DNA from: Lachnospiraceae bacterium
Lineage (GTDB): Bacteria > Bacillota > Clostridia > Lachnospirales > Lachnospiraceae
Direction of reading: 5' to 3'
Assembly: GCA_004552595.1 (NCBI GenBank)
Contig: SFNX01000047.1
Span: forward strand, 1-17,376
Length of the DNA: 17,376 nucleotides
Shown here: in pieces, positions 1 to 8,212 of the stretch
Layout: every line of letters starts with the position of its first letter
How positions within the stretch are numbered: position 1 is the first letter of the stretch
Notes under the pieces: model-generated
The model's input: the letters and a program-made list of their open reading frames with translations, nothing else
Database searches by the model: none
Told to the model about the DNA's origin: nothing
Position numbers and translations under genes: made by a program

Positions 1-333
1 TTAAACTATATTGCCATACCAAGATTTGGATATATCGCTGCAGCATACACTACGCTTTTAAGCTACATTTTCCTGATGTTTTTCCACTATATCGCAACCA
101 GATTTGTGCTTAAGGAAAAAGTGTATAAAGACTCATTTATGTTCATCGGATTAGCGATAAGCGTATTGCTCTCACTAGCCGGAATTATGTACTTTTATAA
201 AGACGGACTGACAATGGCTGTATTAAGATATACAGTGGCTTTAATCGGTCTTGGAATCTTTGCGTTTATCCGCAAAAATGATATAATTGCTCTGTATGGT
301 TATTTGAAGAAAAAATACATTAAGAAAGACTAA
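1..333 (+). CDS. Wzx-like polysaccharide flippase, C-terminal fragment (5' end outside window)
   Basis: The reading frame is open from base 1 and ends with TAA at 331-333, leaving about 110 C-terminal residues. They contain two hydrophobic hairpins and a basic tail ending in KKKYIKKD. The opening stretch (NYIAIPRFGYIAAAYTT) matches in pattern the equivalent region of the complete flippase at 6749-8212 (NTLFVPKYKGVGAALAT). That asparagine, proline, then glycine-rich helix signature is typical of the late membrane segments of Wzx/MATE-like exporters. Proteins of this family move undecaprenyl-diphosphate-linked oligosaccharides across the membrane. The assignment to this superfamily is fairly good from the homology to the in-window paralogue. 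The substrate cannot be deduced, and the N-terminal three quarters are missing. Confidence 0.75.
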   Translation, partial: LNYIAIPRFGYIAAAYTTLLSYIFLMFFHYIATRFVLKEKVYKDSFMFIGLAISVLLSLAGIMYFYKDGLTMAVLRYTVALIGLGIFAFIRKNDIIALYGYLKKKYIKKD

Positions 334-340
334 AATTCAG

Positions 341-1990
341 ATGAAAACACTAATTGTAATCCCTGCAAGAGGGGGTTCGAAGAGAATACCAAGGAAAAAT
401 GTCAGAATAATGTGCGGCAAGCCGCTTATCGTATACAGCATCGAAAATGCAAAGTCATTAAGACAGGATTTTGATGTTGATGTTTGCGTTTCTACCGATG
501 ATGAGGAGCTTTTAAGCATAGTTATGAAGAGGGGCGTCGATGTTATCAGACGACCGATTGAACTTGCAACCGACAAAGTTACTCTTGACCCTGTAATTTA
601 CCATGCCGTTCTTGAAATGGAAAAGAAAAACGGCTGCAAATACGATACGGTAATAACAATGCAGGCTACAAGTCCGACTCTTAAAAAAGAGACTATTAAG
701 GCTGCTCTTAAATTCTTTAGTGAGTCGGATTACGATACTATTATTTCTGCAATGAATAAGCCTCATTTATCATGGGGTGTTAAAGACGGTAAAATAGTTA
801 AAAACTACGAAAAGCGACTTAATTCGCAAGAACTCCCGGCAAATTATCTTGAGACGGGTGGATTTTTAATTACTAAGAGAGAATGTGTAAGTGAGTCGGG
901 ACGAATCGGAGAAAATGTCAACATATTTGAGATTTCGGAAGATGAAGCAGTAGACATCGATACATATTCAGACTGGGTATTATGTGAGAATATTCTAAAA
1001 AGAAAAAAGATAATATTCAGAACTGTAGGCAAGATGAAGCTTGGCATGGGACATGTGTACAGATGCTTAACACTTGCATATAAGCTTACAGGGCATGAAA
1101 TACTATTCGTTCTTGACTCGGAATCAGATATAGGTATTGCAAAGGTTAAAGAAGCTAACTTCCCATATGAAGTAATCGACAATGAACGTGATTTCGAGGG
1201 GATTTTGCAAAAGGTCAAACCTGACATAATCGTTAACGATATTCTTGACACGACTCCTGAATATATGAATATATGCACAAGAAATGCAGGTCGTGTAGTT
1301 AACTTTGAAGACGTCGGACAGGGTGCTAAATATGCGGATGCAGTAATAAATGCACTCTATGAAAAGGGTGACAGGCTTTACAATGAGTATTACGGTTCTA
1401 AGTATTTCTGCATTAGAGATGAGTTTTTGGAAGAAGAGCCTAAGGAATTTTCTTCCGAGGTTAAAAATATAATTGTTATTTTCGGCGGTGCGGATCCGTC
1501 TGATCTTACAGGAAGACTTTATTCTATATGTAAAAAGCTTCACGAGGTATATCCTTTAGTGGAATTCCATTTCCTTGTCGGATTTGCATATTCTCATAAA
1601 GATAAAATTGTGACCGATGAAGCTAACAACATATTCATTCACAATGATGCTAAGCGTGTAAGCTCGTTTATGACAAAGGCTGATTTAGCAGTTACATCAC
1701 AGGGAAGAACTGTGTATGAGCTTGCAAGTATGGGTGTGCCTGCAGTTGTTATGGCACAGAATGAAAGGGAAGCAGAGCATGTGTTTGCCGGAATTCAGAA
1801 TGGTTTTATTAACTTGGGACTTGGAAGTAAGCAGGACGATAATACTATTATTTCGACAATAGAATGGCTTATTAAGACACCTGAAGTCAGAAAAGAGATG
1901 AGAAGACTGCAGCTGTCAAAGGACTTCTCAAAGGGACAGAACAGAGTAATTGGATTAATACTTAATGATTCATCTGATGATGAAGAGTAA
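341..1990 (+). CDS. Fused CMP-nonulosonate-type cytidylyltransferase and PseG-like UDP-sugar hydrolase
   Basis: This 549-residue protein has two domains. Residues 1-225 are a NeuA/PseF-type cytidylyltransferase. It carries the nucleotide-binding signature IPARGGSKRIPRKN (7-20), the VSTDDEE segment, QATSPT, and the acidic pair D205/D207 in VDIDT near its end. Such enzymes activate sialic, pseudaminic or legionaminic acids with CTP. Residues about 226-540 resemble PseG/SpsG hydrolases, which remove UDP from 2,4-diacetamido-trideoxyhexoses. The hallmark GMGHVYRC carries H238, which aligns with the catalytic histidine of PseG. A GT-B-like C-terminal half follows (FGGADPSD, then SQGRTVYELASMGVPAVVM). 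The start is seven bases after the preceding stop and has no strong ribosome site, suggesting coupling. In known pathways the two reactions flank the PseI/NeuB synthase step, and no synthase is seen here. The exact sugar is unknown. Confidence 0.85.
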   Translation: MKTLIVIPARGGSKRIPRKNVRIMCGKPLIVYSIENAKSLRQDFDVDVCVSTDDEELLSIVMKRGVDVIRRPIELATDKVTLDPVIYHAVLEMEKKNGCKYDTVITMQATSPTLKKETIKAALKFFSESDYDTIISAMNKPHLSWGVKDGKIVKNYEKRLNSQELPANYLETGGFLITKRECVSESGRIGENVNIFEISEDEAVDIDTYSDWVLCENILKRKKIIFRTVGKMKLGMGHVYRCLTLAYKLTGHEILFVLDSESDIGIAKVKEANFPYEVIDNERDFEGILQKVKPDIIVNDILDTTPEYMNICTRNAGRVVNFEDVGQGAKYADAVINALYEKGDRLYNEYYGSKYFCIRDEFLEEEPKEFSSEVKNIIVIFGGADPSDLTGRLYSICKKLHEVYPLVEFHFLVGFAYSHKDKIVTDEANNIFIHNDAKRVSSFMTKADLAVTSQGRTVYELASMGVPAVVMAQNEREAEHVFAGIQNGFINLGLGSKQDDNTIISTIEWLIKTPEVRKEMRRLQLSKDFSKGQNRVIGLILNDSSDDEE

Positions 1991-1993
1991 TAT

Positions 1994-3451
1994 ATGGATA
2001 ATCGCGAAATTGATCTTATAGATTTATCTGCGGATTATGTAAGACCGCAGGAAAATGTTAATAATGAAAATGTTTATATAAAAAGACCCGATGTTGATTC
2101 AGTATCGCTTGATTCTAACGTGGAAAATGACTTTATCGGTCTTGGAAGCTATGAGGAAGAAAAGCCGCTTATTACGTTAGAACAGCAGACTGTAATGAAT
2201 TCAATGAACAAATACGAGAACAAAAGGGTTCTTCTTATGAACACGGTTGCCGGGACAGGTTCAGTAGGTCGACTTGTTACCGGTCTTTATGATGCCCTTT
2301 CACAAAGAGGGTATGAGTGTTTAATTGCATTTGGAAGAGATGAGGCACCAAAAGGGTATAACTGCTACAGAATCGGTACTGATTTTGACGTATATGTACA
2401 CGGTGCAATGTCAAGACTTAATGATAAGCACGGCTTTTATTCAAAAAGAGCAACAAAGGAGTTTATTGACGTAATAGAGGACTTTGATCCTGACATTATT
2501 CATATCCACAATGTCCACGGATATTATCTTAATATTGAAGTGTTCTTTAAATACCTTAAGGAAAGTAAAAGGCGTGTAATATGGACACTTCATGATTGCT
2601 GGACATTTACCGGACATTGTTCGCATTTTGAATATATCGGATGCAATAAATGGCAGACAGGCTGCTATAAATGTGAGCAGCTTAACGAATATCCTAAGTC
2701 GATGGGAAAGGATAATTCGATATTTAATTACAAAAAGAAAAAGGAACTGTTCACGGGACTTGAAAATGTGACACTTGTAACACCATCGCAGTGGCTTAAG
2801 GAACGTGTTTCACAGTCATTCATGAGGGAATATCACACAGTTGTAGTTCCGACAGGAATCGATCTTACGCAGTTTAGTCCGGTTGAAGAGTCGGTTGAAG
2901 AAGGAAATCTTATTTTCAAGCTTCGTAACAGCTTAAATATCCGCGGAAAGAAAATGCTTCTTGGCGTTGCAAACCCATGGAGAGAGCGTAAGGGACTCTT
3001 ACAGTTTCAAAATCTGGCAAAAACACTTGATGATAATTATGTAATAGTTTTACTTGGCTTAAACGACAGCCAGCTTAACGACCTCCCTGAGTCAATAGTC
3101 GGACTTGCACATACTGATTCAGTGGCAGAGCTTGCAGCTCTTTATTCAATGGCTGACATATATGTCAATTTAACGCTTGAGGATACATTCCCTACAACAA
3201 ATCTGGAAGCACTTGCATGTGGTACACCGGTTGTAACATTTAAGGCAGGCGGTGCAGCAGAATCAATTGATGACACATGCGGAATTGCAGTTGAAAGAAA
3301 CAGCATCCAGGGGGTTGTAGCTGCAATTGAGAAGATTTTATCAATGCAGGGAATGGGATACACGGTAGAGGACTGCTTAAGAAGAGCAAGAATTTACGAT
3401 AGAAACTACAGGTTTATGGAATATATCCAGGAAGTATATGAAGGAATTTAG
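1994..3451 (+). CDS. GT4-family glycosyltransferase with acidic N-terminal extension
   Basis: A cytoplasmic retaining glycosyltransferase of 485 residues with a GT-B fold. The catalytic body begins near residue 78 (RVLLMNTVAGTGSVGR). It continues through IIHIHNVHG, the WcaC-like signature TLHDCWTFTGHC (H200, D201, W203) with a nearby cysteine cluster, and VPTGID. The nucleotide-sugar site is DTFPTTNLEALACGTPV, where the usual E-x7-E pair appears as D397-x7-E405. It probably adds one residue to the lipid-linked repeat unit; donor and acceptor are unknown. The first 67 residues are acidic, low in hydrophobicity and not part of the fold. An internal ATG at 2195 (M68) would give a normal-length enzyme. 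I kept the upstream start because the extension is open, lies 3 bases after the preceding stop and fits coupled translation. Neither start has a convincing ribosome site. The 3' end overlaps the next gene by 14 bases. Confidence 0.85.
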   Translation: MDNREIDLIDLSADYVRPQENVNNENVYIKRPDVDSVSLDSNVENDFIGLGSYEEEKPLITLEQQTVMNSMNKYENKRVLLMNTVAGTGSVGRLVTGLYDALSQRGYECLIAFGRDEAPKGYNCYRIGTDFDVYVHGAMSRLNDKHGFYSKRATKEFIDVIEDFDPDIIHIHNVHGYYLNIEVFFKYLKESKRRVIWTLHDCWTFTGHCSHFEYIGCNKWQTGCYKCEQLNEYPKSMGKDNSIFNYKKKKELFTGLENVTLVTPSQWLKERVSQSFMREYHTVVVPTGIDLTQFSPVEESVEEGNLIFKLRNSLNIRGKKMLLGVANPWRERKGLLQFQNLAKTLDDNYVIVLLGLNDSQLNDLPESIVGLAHTDSVAELAALYSMADIYVNLTLEDTFPTTNLEALACGTPVVTFKAGGAAESIDDTCGIAVERNSIQGVVAAIEKILSMQGMGYTVEDCLRRARIYDRNYRFMEYIQEVYEGI

Positions 3452-4811
3452 TACAAAATTTCAAAAGTCCATACTGTTCTTTATTAAGATGTTAATGTAT
3501 GCCCTTTCATTGGGAACATTTTTCGTGCTCTTCTCAATTGACAACCCGGAGATTATCGATTTGTCGCGTACGGCAGCAGTAACACTTTCAACATTTGTGA
3601 TAACTCTTGTATTATTGTCTAACATTTACGGCGGATACGAAATCGGCTCTAAGAGAAAGCGTGAGATTTATATTTCGCTCATACTTACGGGTGTAATAAC
3701 AGACCTGATTACATACTTTGAACTAACAATAATGAAAACAAATGAAGCTAACAATGCGACATTCACAATTGAAAATGTCGGCATTTTGTTTCTTGTAATT
3801 ATCATTCAGAGTATTCTTTTCATTATTTTCACAATTATCGGTGATAATTTTTATTTCTGGATCAATGAGGCAGAAAAGTGCCTTATCATTACCGACGGTG
3901 ATGAGGGGGCTAAGCGTGTTGCAGTAGCAATGTCTTTATTTAAGAGTAAATATAAAATTAACGAGATTGCAGGCTATCTTGATGAAGACTTAGAAGATAA
4001 AATGCTTTTAGCAGACACTATTGTTATGTATGAAATACCGATAGAAGAAAGAACTGCAATCATCGATTTCTGCTACAGGAATTTAAAGAACATTTACTTT
4101 AATCCTAAAATATCAGACATAATCGAGCAGGCCGGCAAGACTGCAATTATTGATGATATTCCGTTCTTTTCATGGCAGTTCCATGTGCTTACATTTGAAC
4201 AGAGAATTGCTAAGAGAATTATGGACATAATAATCTCACTTATCGTACTTATCATTACAAGTCCTGTATTTTTAGTCAGTGCAGTCTTAATTAAAAAATA
4301 CGATGGCGGAAAAGTATTTTTCAAGCAGAAAAGAGCTACAGTAAACGGTAAGGTTTTTGAAATATATAAATTCAGAACGATGAAAGAAAATGTTGAGAAT
4401 AAATCAACATTTGTAGGTGATGACAGAATTACACCTATCGGTAAGAAGCTTAGAAAGTATAGAATTGATGAGCTGCCACAGCTTGTCAACATCATTAAAG
4501 GCGATATGTCGCTTGTAGGTCCAAGACCTGAGATGCTTGAAAATGTTGATGAATACACGAAGAATCTTCCTGAATTTGTATACAGGTTAAGAATGAAGGC
4601 AGGGCTTACAGGCTATGCACAGATAATCGGTAAATACAACACAAGCTCAAGGGATAAGCTGATGCTTGATTTATTATATATAGAGAATTATTCTCTGCTA
4701 AAAGATATTCAGCTTTTATTCAGAACAGTTCTTGTAATATTTAAGGCTGAGGATTCAACGCAGGCTTTCGCAGGTTCTACGAAGAATAACGGGACAGAAA
4801 ACAATGGCTGA
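3438..4811 (+). CDS. Polyprenyl-phosphate sugar-1-phosphate transferase (WbaP/WcaJ-type priming enzyme)
   Basis: A 457-residue initiating transferase that should move a sugar-1-phosphate from a UDP-sugar to undecaprenyl phosphate at the inner membrane face, starting each repeat unit. Four hydrophobic segments lie in the first 135 residues. A soluble linker domain follows, then a fifth membrane or re-entrant helix (about 252-285) just after FEQRIAKRIMD. The bacterial sugar transferase domain shows FFKQKRA, YKFRTM, the conserved catalytic Asp-Glu pair D344/E345 in IDELPQL, SLVGPRPE (358-365) and MKAGLTGYAQI. This long form (four membrane helices plus catalytic domain) is the usual architecture for capsule or exopolysaccharide priming. 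AGGAAG at 3429-3434 precedes the ATG by only 3 bases, and the start lies inside the preceding gene. The 3' end overlaps the following glycosyltransferase by 8 bases. The sugar specificity cannot be read from the sequence. Confidence 0.93.
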   Translation: MKEFSTKFQKSILFFIKMLMYALSLGTFFVLFSIDNPEIIDLSRTAAVTLSTFVITLVLLSNIYGGYEIGSKRKREIYISLILTGVITDLITYFELTIMKTNEANNATFTIENVGILFLVIIIQSILFIIFTIIGDNFYFWINEAEKCLIITDGDEGAKRVAVAMSLFKSKYKINEIAGYLDEDLEDKMLLADTIVMYEIPIEERTAIIDFCYRNLKNIYFNPKISDIIEQAGKTAIIDDIPFFSWQFHVLTFEQRIAKRIMDIIISLIVLIITSPVFLVSAVLIKKYDGGKVFFKQKRATVNGKVFEIYKFRTMKENVENKSTFVGDDRITPIGKKLRKYRIDELPQLVNIIKGDMSLVGPRPEMLENVDEYTKNLPEFVYRLRMKAGLTGYAQIIGKYNTSSRDKLMLDLLYIENYSLLKDIQLLFRTVLVIFKAEDSTQAFAGSTKNNGTENNG

Positions 4812-5541
4812 TTTCTCAATTATTACGGTAACATATAACAGTGAAAATACTCTTAAAAGGGCTATGGAATCTGTAATTAACCAGACATATGCTCCAAAAG
4901 AGTATTTTATTATAGATGGCGGTTCAAAAGACAATACAGTTGATATTGCACTAAGCTACAAGGCTATAGCAGAAAAAAACGGTATTATGCTTTCTGTTTT
5001 ATCAGAGCCTGATGATGGCATCTATGATGCAATGAACAAGGGAATCAGTATGTGCGGCGGTGACATTATAGGAATGATTAATTCAGATGATTACTATGAG
5101 ACCGATGCGCTTAAGCTTGTTAATGAAAGCTATGAAAAAGATCATTTTGACGTATTGTATGGCGATTTAAGAATGTGCTATGAAGACGGCAGAAGCTTCA
5201 TAAAAAAAGCACGAAACAGAAAGTATATGACATCACGTGATTGGAACCATCCTACAATGTTTGTGAGACGTGAAATATATAAAGACAATAAATACAAAAC
5301 AGAGACAATTCACGATGACTATGACCTTGTGTTAAGACTAAAAAAGCAGGGTGCAAAGTTTTTAGTATTAAATAAGACTCTTGCTAATTTCACTATGAAC
5401 GGGGTTTCTCATGAGAGAAACTTAAATAAAATGCTTGAGCGGATTAAGATAAAATATAAGATTTACAGAGATAACGGTTATTCAAGGCTTTACATCTTTG
5501 AATGCGTAATCGTAGAGCTTGCCAAGTTTATTGCAGGTTAG
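4804..5541 (+). CDS. GT2-family glycosyltransferase (GT-A fold)
   Basis: A compact 245-residue inverting glycosyltransferase. It opens with the GT-A nucleotide-binding strand FSIITVTYNSENTLKRAMES, then IDGGSKDNT (D39 region). The donor and metal site is INSDDYY (D95/D96), preceded by EPDDGIYDAMNKGI, a WcaA-like signature. The acceptor-side motif appears as RDWNHPTMFVRR followed by HDDYDLVLRL, which supplies the likely catalytic base. There is no membrane helix, so it is expected to act in the cytoplasm on the lipid-linked intermediate made by the priming enzyme. Its ATG lies within the last codons of that gene (ATGGCTGA overlap), indicating coupled translation. Length and motifs look intact. 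Donor sugar unknown. Confidence 0.9.
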   Translation: MADFSIITVTYNSENTLKRAMESVINQTYAPKEYFIIDGGSKDNTVDIALSYKAIAEKNGIMLSVLSEPDDGIYDAMNKGISMCGGDIIGMINSDDYYETDALKLVNESYEKDHFDVLYGDLRMCYEDGRSFIKKARNRKYMTSRDWNHPTMFVRREIYKDNKYKTETIHDDYDLVLRLKKQGAKFLVLNKTLANFTMNGVSHERNLNKMLERIKIKYKIYRDNGYSRLYIFECVIVELAKFIAG

Positions 5542-5549
5542 TTAAATTT

Positions 5550-6746
5550 ATGAGCGTTATTAATTTAATTAAAATTCTATATTTAATGGAGTATCCGATA
5601 GATTTAGCGGGCGGCGGCCAGATGTCAACAAAGACTTTATGTGAAGGGATAGTTGAAAAGTCATCAGGCGGACTGGTTGAAGGCAATAATTTTATACCTG
5701 TTGTGTGCTGCCCAAGGCTTCTTACAAGTAAGGAAGAAGATTACGACTTTGAAATTGTAACATATGATTCCGATGAGAACAGGGAAGATACAAGGCTTAG
5801 AAGAATCGTTAATTTTTTAAGAAGAATCGGTTCATTTTATAAAATAATAAAAGAGGAAAAGCCTGATTTGATTCATGTTTCGATGTCCGAATCGCTTATT
5901 ACATTTGGTTTTTTACGCTGCCTCGGTTTTTTTTCAAAAATCCCTTTTGTTTACACTGACAGAGGACTTGCATATGGCTATAGAAAGCATTCCAAAATGT
6001 GCATAAAGGCGACACTTAAGCATGCTGATAAGCTTATTACGACAACCTCTTACAATAAATCGCTTTGGGAAAAGGAAAGCCTTAAGTGCGGCATTGAAGT
6101 AATTCCGAATACTATCAGTAAAGCCTTCAATGACTATGATTCGAATAGAAGAGAAGAGAAAAGAAAAGAATACAATATAAGCGATGATGAACTTGTAATC
6201 GGATTTGCAGGGAGAATTTCAGAGGAAAAGGACTGGCCTTTTGTTCCTAAGCTTGTTAAGGAGCTTGCAAAAACAAATGTTAAATTCAAGGTTGCACTTG
6301 TAATTTCAGTTTATGAAAGCGGAGATATTAAGCAGGTGGAAGACATTAAGGCAGGAATCATCGATGCGATAGGTGAAGAAAATCTTATTTATATGCAGGA
6401 TTTATCGCAGGAGGAAATATCCGACTACTACTATCTTGTTGATATTTTCGTAATGTCTTCGATGTTTGAGTCATTTGGAAAGGCAGCAGTCGAGGCAATG
6501 AGCAGAAAGTGCAGCGTAATATCAACAAATGTCGGCGGCCTTAAGGAGGTTATTGCAAAAGAAGAAAACCTGTATACAAAAGAGACTGTTGACAGATTTA
6601 TTGACAGAGTAAAGTACTACTGTGAGAATAAAGAAGAGCTTAAAAAGGACAGAGAGTTTTTCTTTAAGCGGTATAAAGATAACTATACAATTGATGCAAA
6701 TGTATCAAAGCACATAGCACTTTATAACCACATTTTAAGGAATTGA
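5550..6746 (+). CDS. GT4-family glycosyltransferase
   Basis: A 398-residue GT-B glycosyltransferase from the chosen start. The N-terminal strand is IKILYLMEYPIDLAGGGQMS, where the glycine-rich loop binds the donor. Then come DLIHVSMSES, YTDRGLAYG, VIPNTI, and the C-terminal domain with GFAGRISEEKDWP. The classic E-x7-E site is E307 to E315 (FESFGKAAVEAM), followed by STNVGGLKEVI. The frame is open further upstream to an ATG at 5502. That would place 16 extra, unrelated residues inside the preceding gene, whereas ATG 5550 puts the first strand at the expected position, so I prefer it. The ribosome site (AGG at 5535-5537) is weak. The gene ends with TGA at 6744-6746, immediately before the next start. 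It probably extends the repeat unit; linkage unknown. Confidence 0.88.
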   Translation: MSVINLIKILYLMEYPIDLAGGGQMSTKTLCEGIVEKSSGGLVEGNNFIPVVCCPRLLTSKEEDYDFEIVTYDSDENREDTRLRRIVNFLRRIGSFYKIIKEEKPDLIHVSMSESLITFGFLRCLGFFSKIPFVYTDRGLAYGYRKHSKMCIKATLKHADKLITTTSYNKSLWEKESLKCGIEVIPNTISKAFNDYDSNRREEKRKEYNISDDELVIGFAGRISEEKDWPFVPKLVKELAKTNVKFKVALVISVYESGDIKQVEDIKAGIIDAIGEENLIYMQDLSQEEISDYYYLVDIFVMSSMFESFGKAAVEAMSRKCSVISTNVGGLKEVIAKEENLYTKETVDRFIDRVKYYCENKEELKKDREFFFKRYKDNYTIDANVSKHIALYNHILRN

Positions 6747-6751
6747 TTTTG
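6737..6751 (+). promoter_or_regulatory. Ribosome binding site selecting a TTG start
   Basis: AAGGA (6737-6741), 7 bases before TTG at 6749-6751. It sits at the very end of the upstream glycosyltransferase gene and decides the flippase start, since no ATG lies nearby. The site overlaps the last codons of the preceding gene, consistent with translational coupling. Confidence 0.65.
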
Positions 6752-8212
6752 AAAGAAAATAAGGGTTCTGTATTTAAGAGCTTTCTTGAATACTTCTACG
6801 GTAATTTTATAGTATTACTTCTTGGGCTTATTTCATTGCCGCTTATAACAAGAGTAATGACAGAGGCTGAATATGGAAGAACATCCATGTTTCAGTCAGC
6901 TGTTTCCGTAGTCTATATATTTGCTATTTTAGGACTTGATCAGGGCTATATCAGATTTTTTTATCAGGATAAGATAAGCAGAAAGAAACTGTTCTATCAG
7001 TGCCTGTTCCCTTCTCTTTTACTTATTGTAATAGTATCGTTAATATATTTTGCCTTCTCATCAGTATTCAATAATTTCCTTTTTGAAAGGGACGGACTTG
7101 ATATTACGCTTTTAGTGGTAGGCTATGCGGTCACATCGATATTTGAGAGATTCCTTTTCTTAAATATCAGAATGGATCAGAACGGAAAGCTTTATTCAAA
7201 TCTAAACATTCTCTCAAAAGTATTGTATATAGCATTTATTTTTATATTCACATCAATACTTGGAGACGATTTTAGGGTAGTATTGTATGCCCTCACATTA
7301 CCGCTTTTTATCGTGACATTAGGCTTATTTTTAAGATTTGTTAAAATAAATCATAAAGAAAAGATTTCTCTGTTAAGGGCTAATGAAAACGACATTTCAT
7401 GGAATGAACTGCTTAAATATTCAGTGCCGTTTATCCCGATGCTTCTTATGGAATGGCTTTTATCAAGCATGGATAAATGGTCAATAAGAATATTTAACGA
7501 TTTTTCAGAAACCGGAATATATGCTGCCGCAATGCAGATAATGGTAATCATTTTGACGATTAAAATCACATTTGTCGCATTCTGGTCGCCTATTGCAATG
7601 GATAAATATGAAAACGAATCTGAAGAAGTATGCAAGCCGTTCTTTGCAGACATGTTTTTAAAGGTTCAGTTTTTAGCATTAAGTCTTGCGTTTTTGCTTA
7701 CATCGTTACGAGGCGTTGTAGTATTGATACTTGGGCAAAGATACAGAAGTGCAATAAAAATCATCCCGTTTTTAGCACTTATGCCTGTACTCAGCATAAT
7801 GTTTGAAATGACAGGCCAGGGCGTCAAATTTGTCAAAAAGGTCAAATATTTAAATTATGCAAGCCTTGCAGCTATTATTACAAATTTAGTAGGAAATACG
7901 CTGTTTGTTCCAAAGTATAAAGGAGTCGGGGCAGCACTGGCTACTGCGATAACTTATATTGTGTATTTTACAATCGGAACATATTTTGCCAATAAGTTTT
8001 ATCCGGTACAGTATAAGTTTAAGACGTTTATTTTATCTCTTGTGATTTATTCTTTATATGCATGCTTTGCGACATATACTGATAATCAGATAATTTCGTT
8101 TGCAGCCGGAATATTTGTATTTTTAATACATTTAATTATTAACAGAAAAGTTATAAAGGCATTATTTGACACTGCAATGGATGTATTTATTAAGCTTAGG
8201 AAAAGACAATGA
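6749..8212 (+). CDS. Wzx-like lipid-linked oligosaccharide flippase
   Basis: An integral membrane protein of about 487 residues with roughly 12-14 hydrophobic helices, belonging to the MOP exporter superfamily used to flip undecaprenyl-diphosphate oligosaccharides. The N-terminus (EYFYGNFIVLLLGLISLPLI, then TEAEYGRTSMFQS) is a recognisable Wzx opening. The middle contains LLKYSVPFIPMLLMEWLLSS plus DKWSI, matching the conserved seventh-helix region. Near the C-terminus NTLFVPKYKGVGAALAT resembles the truncated flippase at 1-333. No ATG is suitably placed. I chose TTG at 6749 because AAGGA at 6737-6741 lies 7 bases upstream; an in-frame TTG at 6743 is too close to it. The gene begins just past the stop of the preceding glycosyltransferase and overlaps the deacetylase by 4 bases. 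It would export the repeat unit built by the upstream enzymes. Confidence 0.9.
   Translation: MKENKGSVFKSFLEYFYGNFIVLLLGLISLPLITRVMTEAEYGRTSMFQSAVSVVYIFAILGLDQGYIRFFYQDKISRKKLFYQCLFPSLLLIVIVSLIYFAFSSVFNNFLFERDGLDITLLVVGYAVTSIFERFLFLNIRMDQNGKLYSNLNILSKVLYIAFIFIFTSILGDDFRVVLYALTLPLFIVTLGLFLRFVKINHKEKISLLRANENDISWNELLKYSVPFIPMLLMEWLLSSMDKWSIRIFNDFSETGIYAAAMQIMVIILTIKITFVAFWSPIAMDKYENESEEVCKPFFADMFLKVQFLALSLAFLLTSLRGVVVLILGQRYRSAIKIIPFLALMPVLSIMFEMTGQGVKFVKKVKYLNYASLAAIITNLVGNTLFVPKYKGVGAALATAITYIVYFTIGTYFANKFYPVQYKFKTFILSLVIYSLYACFATYTDNQIISFAAGIFVFLIHLIINRKVIKALFDTAMDVFIKLRKRQ

Noticed and set aside
844..1543. Overlapping reverse-strand open frames of 139-144 codons
   Set aside because: They lie entirely inside the cytidylyltransferase/PseG fusion, have no ribosome site and encode compositions unlike any protein family, as expected for the shadow of a real gene.
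4094..4558. Reverse-strand frame of 154 codons
   Set aside because: It is antisense to the strongly conserved catalytic domain of the priming transferase and its translation shows no recognisable motif.
5502..5549. Upstream start for the second GT4 enzyme
   Set aside because: The extra residues overlap the preceding gene and fit no GT4 fold; ATG 5550 puts the first strand where the family has it.
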